A stretch of DNA of 64,000 bases from [Zimmermannella] bifida NBRC 103089. Lineage in GTDB: Bacteria; Actinomycetota; Actinomycetes; Actinomycetales; Microbacteriaceae. This document shows, in pieces, positions 63,014-64,000 of this stretch (positions are counted from its first letter, which is position 1; each line of letters starts with the position of its first letter). Position numbers and translations under genes: made by a program. The stretch is taken from assembly GCF_001570925.1 (NCBI RefSeq), contig NZ_BCSP01000004.1, positions 1 through 64,000 of the forward strand. The letters are read 5' to 3'. The notes under the pieces are model-generated. The model was not told the DNA's origin, searched no databases, and was given only the letters and a program-made list of their open reading frames with translations.

Positions 63014-64000
63014 TAGCGCCCTTCGCGTTCCGCCAGCTGCTTAAGCCGTTCGTTGTAGGCGTTGAGCTCGGCATCTTGGGTGCGGCTCGCGTTACGGTCG
63101 GAGCGCTTCGCGGCACGTTCATCCGATTTCGCCCACTGCAGACCGACAAGCAGCGCCAGAATGACTGTCGGGAACTCGCCCAGACCCCAAGCCACGGCAC
63201 CGCCGAGTTGTTGGTCGAGGATCGCCGAAAGCTCGCCCCAATCGCGTCCCGTCGACCCGAACCATTCGGCCACGAGCAGCGCTTCACCGGTCATCACGCC
63301 CAGCCCGAAGAACGCGTGGAAAGTCATGACCAGGATGAGCGCGATCAGTCGCATCGGGTACGAAGCGCGGGTGCGCATCGGGTCGTCACCAATGAGCGAT
63401 TCCACGAACAGGAAGCCGACGATGAGGAAGTGCGCGATCATCCACATATGACCGACGTGGTCGGCGACCGACCAGCGGAACAGCGGCGTGTAGTAGAACG
63501 TCAGCAGCGCGAGCGCGAAGTTCACCGCCGCGACAATCGGGTGGCTCACAAACGCCGCCCACTTCGAGTGCACGAGCTTGAGCGCCCATTCGCGCGCGCC
63601 CATCGAGCCGTCGGTGCGAGCGTTGACGGCACGCAGCAGCAGCGTCATCGGGGCGCCGAGCACGAGGAAGATCGGGATGATCATCGACAGGATCATGTGC
63701 TCCGTCATGTGGAAGCTGAACAGGAACTTGCCGTAGACGACCATGGCGCCGTTGACGTTGTAGAGCAGAATGAGCGCACCAACGGTGATGGATGCAGTGC
63801 GCCAGATCGGCCACTTGTCACCGCGGCGACGCAGTCGCGCAACACCGAAGTAATAGAAGATCATGCCCATCACGACCAGCGAGGTCCATACCGGGTCGAG
63901 TCGCCATTCGGTGAACAGGCGCGTGAACGTGAACTCGGGTGGCAGGGCGTCGCCCGAAAGCAGCTGCGCGGGAGTCGGGTCGGCGAGCTGATCCGCGGTG
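63013..64000 (-). CDS. CtaG-type cytochrome c oxidase assembly protein, 5' end missing
   Basis: The frame is open to the right edge; an internal GTG/ATG near 63873 is not the start because upstream residues PPEFTFTRLFTEWRLDPVW are typical CtaG sequence. At least seven membrane helices; HMTEHMILSMIIPIFLVLGAP and DHVGHMWMIAHF carry the His/Met set of the caa3_CtaG family. In actinobacteria a CopD-like domain often precedes; that part would lie outside. Needed for copper insertion into oxidase. Confidence 0.88.
   Translation of the reverse strand, partial: TADQLADPTPAQLLSGDALPPEFTFTRLFTEWRLDPVWTSLVVMGMIFYYFGVARLRRRGDKWPIWRTASITVGALILLYNVNGAMVVYGKFLFSFHMTEHMILSMIIPIFLVLGAPMTLLLRAVNARTDGSMGAREWALKLVHSKWAAFVSHPIVAAVNFALALLTFYYTPLFRWSVADHVGHMWMIAHFLIVGFLFVESLIGDDPMRTRASYPMRLIALILVMTFHAFFGLGVMTGEALLVAEWFGSTGRDWGELSAILDQQLGGAVAWGLGEFPTVILALLVGLQWAKSDERAAKRSDRNASRTQDAELNAYNERLKQLAEREGR

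Overview
The window is chromosomal DNA of a high-GC Gram-positive actinobacterium, most likely of the Microbacteriaceae or close Micrococcales. The support is a type VII (ESX) secretion locus, LytR-CpsA-Psr and LAXTG-type cell-wall proteins, GTG/TTG and leaderless-looking starts, a Xi-class GST of the mycothiol-using type, and a strong host-wide enrichment of GGATGCG/CGCATCC. No species is claimed.

Layout. 1-7 kb: part of an ESX locus. Left to right it has a Gly/Ser-rich ESX-associated protein cut by the window edge, a large WXG-like protein and an FHA protein (+ strand), then on the - strand an EccB protein fused to the mycosin protease MycP, and EccD. EccC and EccE are not visible and would be expected to the left. 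7.7-14.3 kb: a winged-helix regulator, MarR and ArsR regulators, a glutathionyl/mycothiol-hydroquinone reductase, a SWIM zinc-finger protein and L-serine dehydratase.

14.33-29.19 kb: a complete-looking but very small (about 14.8 kb) siphovirus prophage integrated in the 3' half of tRNA-Arg(ACG), flanked by perfect 36-bp att repeats. Structural genes run on the - strand in order: HNH, terminases, portal, protease-capsid fusion, connectors, major tail protein, -1 frameshifted tail chaperone, tape measure, minor tail, GH25-LysM endolysin, holins. The integrase and a small HTH repressor run on the + strand. The attachment core lies inside the 3' end of the repressor gene. In the lysogen the repressor is 103 aa. 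In the excised circle the same frame reads through att and gains 15 residues ending in -FAA, while the integrase itself ends in -SLAA. This is the architecture of integration-dependent immunity described for mycobacteriophages such as BPs, and it is the most notable system here. The phage also supplies a substitute terminator for the tRNA, encoded inside the repressor gene.

29-40.9 kb: MFS transporter, two tRNA-Ser genes, LCP protein, HAD phosphatase-serS pair, diacylglycerol-kinase-like gene, four 31-bp tandem repeats, a sortase-anchored metallophosphatase, prephenate dehydratase and phosphoglucomutase. 40.9-64 kb: a zinc-ribbon membrane protein, UMF1-type MFS, GNAT, copZ-copA copper export, a class I methyltransferase, LLM oxidoreductase, a three-gene envelope cassette (secreted trypsin-like protease, lipoprotein, DUF4333-like protein), a K+ channel, Nudix hydrolase, an MbfA-like ferritin-VIT1 fusion, a beta-lactamase-fold serine hydrolase, dcd, YceI, an Abhydrolase_9 membrane protein, a PIF1-like helicase, and a CtaG copper-chaperone gene cut by the right edge.

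All functions are from reading translated sequence by eye; no searches were run.
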